In this document: one piece after another, positions 43,897-44,517 of the stretch
How the letters are laid out: each line of letters begins with the position of its first letter
Numbering within the stretch: the stretch's first letter is position 1
NCBI GenBank assembly: GCA_021298085.1
Contig: JAJTDE010000036.1
Span: 1-44,517 of the forward strand
DNA length: 44,517 nt
DNA from: Rubrivivax sp.
GTDB lineage: Bacteria > Pseudomonadota > Gammaproteobacteria > Burkholderiales > Burkholderiaceae_C
Reading direction: 5' to 3'
Notes under the pieces: generated by a model
What the model saw: the letters and a program-made list of their open reading frames with translations, nothing else
What the model was told of the DNA's origin: nothing
The model's database searches: none
Translations under genes and position numbers: made by a program

Positions 43897-44517
43897 TCAG
43901 GCCACCTGGCCGGCGAAGACGCTGTCCAGCAGCTCCCGGGGGTTGCTGAAACGTGCCGCGGTGGCCTTTTCATCGCGCCGCGCACGCAGCCGCTGGAACA
44001 GGTAGCCACTGCGGATGCGGGCCATCAGGTAGCGCGCCCAGGCGCGTTGCTGCTGGGCCTGCACCAGCGCGTTGTCGGGCCGCCATGCAGCGGCCTGCGC
44101 GGCGGCGACGGCGCCCGCCGGGCGCAGCAGCACCAGCAGGTTGCCGTTGCGGCCTTCGTTGAAGGCCACCTGTTCGAGCCCGGCCGCGCGCACGGTGGCG
44201 CCAAGCGAATGGGCCGAGAAGTAGAAGGTGTGGGCCTTGAAGAAGGTATTTTTCGGTGAGCTCAGGCGCGCCACGTCGGGCACCTCGATCAGCAGGAACC
44301 CCTGGGGCGAGAGCAGCTGCGACAGTGCGCGCAGCGAAGCCACCGGGTTTGTCAGGTGTTCCAGCACGTGGAACATGCTGACCAGGTCGTAGTGATGCGC
44401 GGGCAGCTCGGCCAGCCGCTGCTGGAGCACGCCGGTCAGCACCCGCACCCCCAGCGCGCGCCGGGCATGTTCAGAATAGCCTTCGTGCGGCTCCAGGCCC
44501 ACGGCATCCACGCCCTG
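43897..44517 (-). CDS. Class I SAM-dependent methyltransferase (5' end cut by window edge)
   Basis: The visible 206 residues show the second half of a Rossmann methyltransferase: GLEPHEGYSEHARRALG (motif II area), HYDLVSMFHVLEHLTNPVAS (motif IV, with the HVLEH signature of the Methyltransf_23 type), then LLSPQGFLLIEVPD (post-III). The glycine-rich SAM loop lies beyond base 44517. Enzymes of this type often modify sugars or lipids in cell-surface pathways; the substrate here is not known. It lies 74 bases upstream of the hydrolase gene on the same strand. Confidence 0.85.
   Translation of the reverse strand, partial: QGVDAVGLEPHEGYSEHARRALGVRVLTGVLQQRLAELPAHHYDLVSMFHVLEHLTNPVASLRALSQLLSPQGFLLIEVPDVARLSSPKNTFFKAHTFYFSAHSLGATVRAAGLEQVAFNEGRNGNLLVLLRPAGAVAAAQAAAWRPDNALVQAQQQRAWARYLMARIRSGYLFQRLRARRDEKATAARFSNPRELLDSVFAGQVA

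Overview
The window is high-G+C chromosomal DNA that reads as a betaproteobacterium of the order Burkholderiales (Comamonadaceae/Sphaerotilus-Leptothrix-Rubrivivax type). This rests on the ribosomal protein sequences, a glycine/proline/arginine-rich tail on S3, and the tRNA-Tyr-Gly-Thr-tuf arrangement. I cannot name a genus from sequence alone. Nearly all genes are on the minus strand; the clear exception is the type VI secretion FHA protein gene (39311-40981, plus).

Region 1 (1-10467) is the S10/spc ribosomal protein cluster, transcribed right to left: tRNA-Tyr, tRNA-Gly, tRNA-Thr, tuf, rpsJ, rplC, rplD, rplW, rplB, rpsS, rplV, rpsC, rplP, rpmC, rpsQ, a peroxiredoxin gene, rplN, rplX, rplE, rpsN, rpsH and rplF (cut by the window edge). 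Two internal promoters, before rplC and before rplN, share an identical 13-base stretch from the end of the -10 box into the start of the transcript. The peroxiredoxin gene lies between the two operon halves, directly behind a good intrinsic terminator. The tuf gene lacks its start codon and about eight N-terminal codons and is joined directly to the CCA end of tRNA-Thr. Together with the switch from tufB-type to tufA-type neighbours, this points to a repeat-induced assembly join or a real rearrangement.

Region 2 (10554-14677) holds a uracil-DNA-glycosylase-like gene, trpC, trpD, a low-specificity threonine aldolase gene and trpG. Their partner trpE lies 26 kb away at 41050-42525. It is preceded by a previously unlabelled 25-residue leader ORF (42689-42766) with a Trp-Pro-Trp triplet near its end, a probable trp attenuation leader.

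Region 3 (about 14749-41043) is a type VI secretion system (T6SS) island sitting exactly between trpE and trpG. It carries tagH (FHA), clpV, tssK, tssL (with a fused OmpA-like domain), tssM, tagF, tssA (with an internal duplication), tssB, tssC, hcp, tagJ, tssE, tssF, tssG and vgrG. These are followed by a cargo module: a DUF4123 chaperone, a candidate glycine-zipper membrane effector, a multi-pass membrane protein that may be its immunity protein, and a DUF4280 PAAR-like tip protein. No tssJ was found. A 15-base direct repeat (14 of 15 identical) lies at the two island edges, one copy covering the trpE stop codon. Removing the DNA between the copies would put trpE about 60 bases before trpG.

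Region 4 (42839-44517) carries a succinylglutamate desuccinylase/aspartoacylase-family gene and a SAM-dependent methyltransferase gene cut by the right edge.
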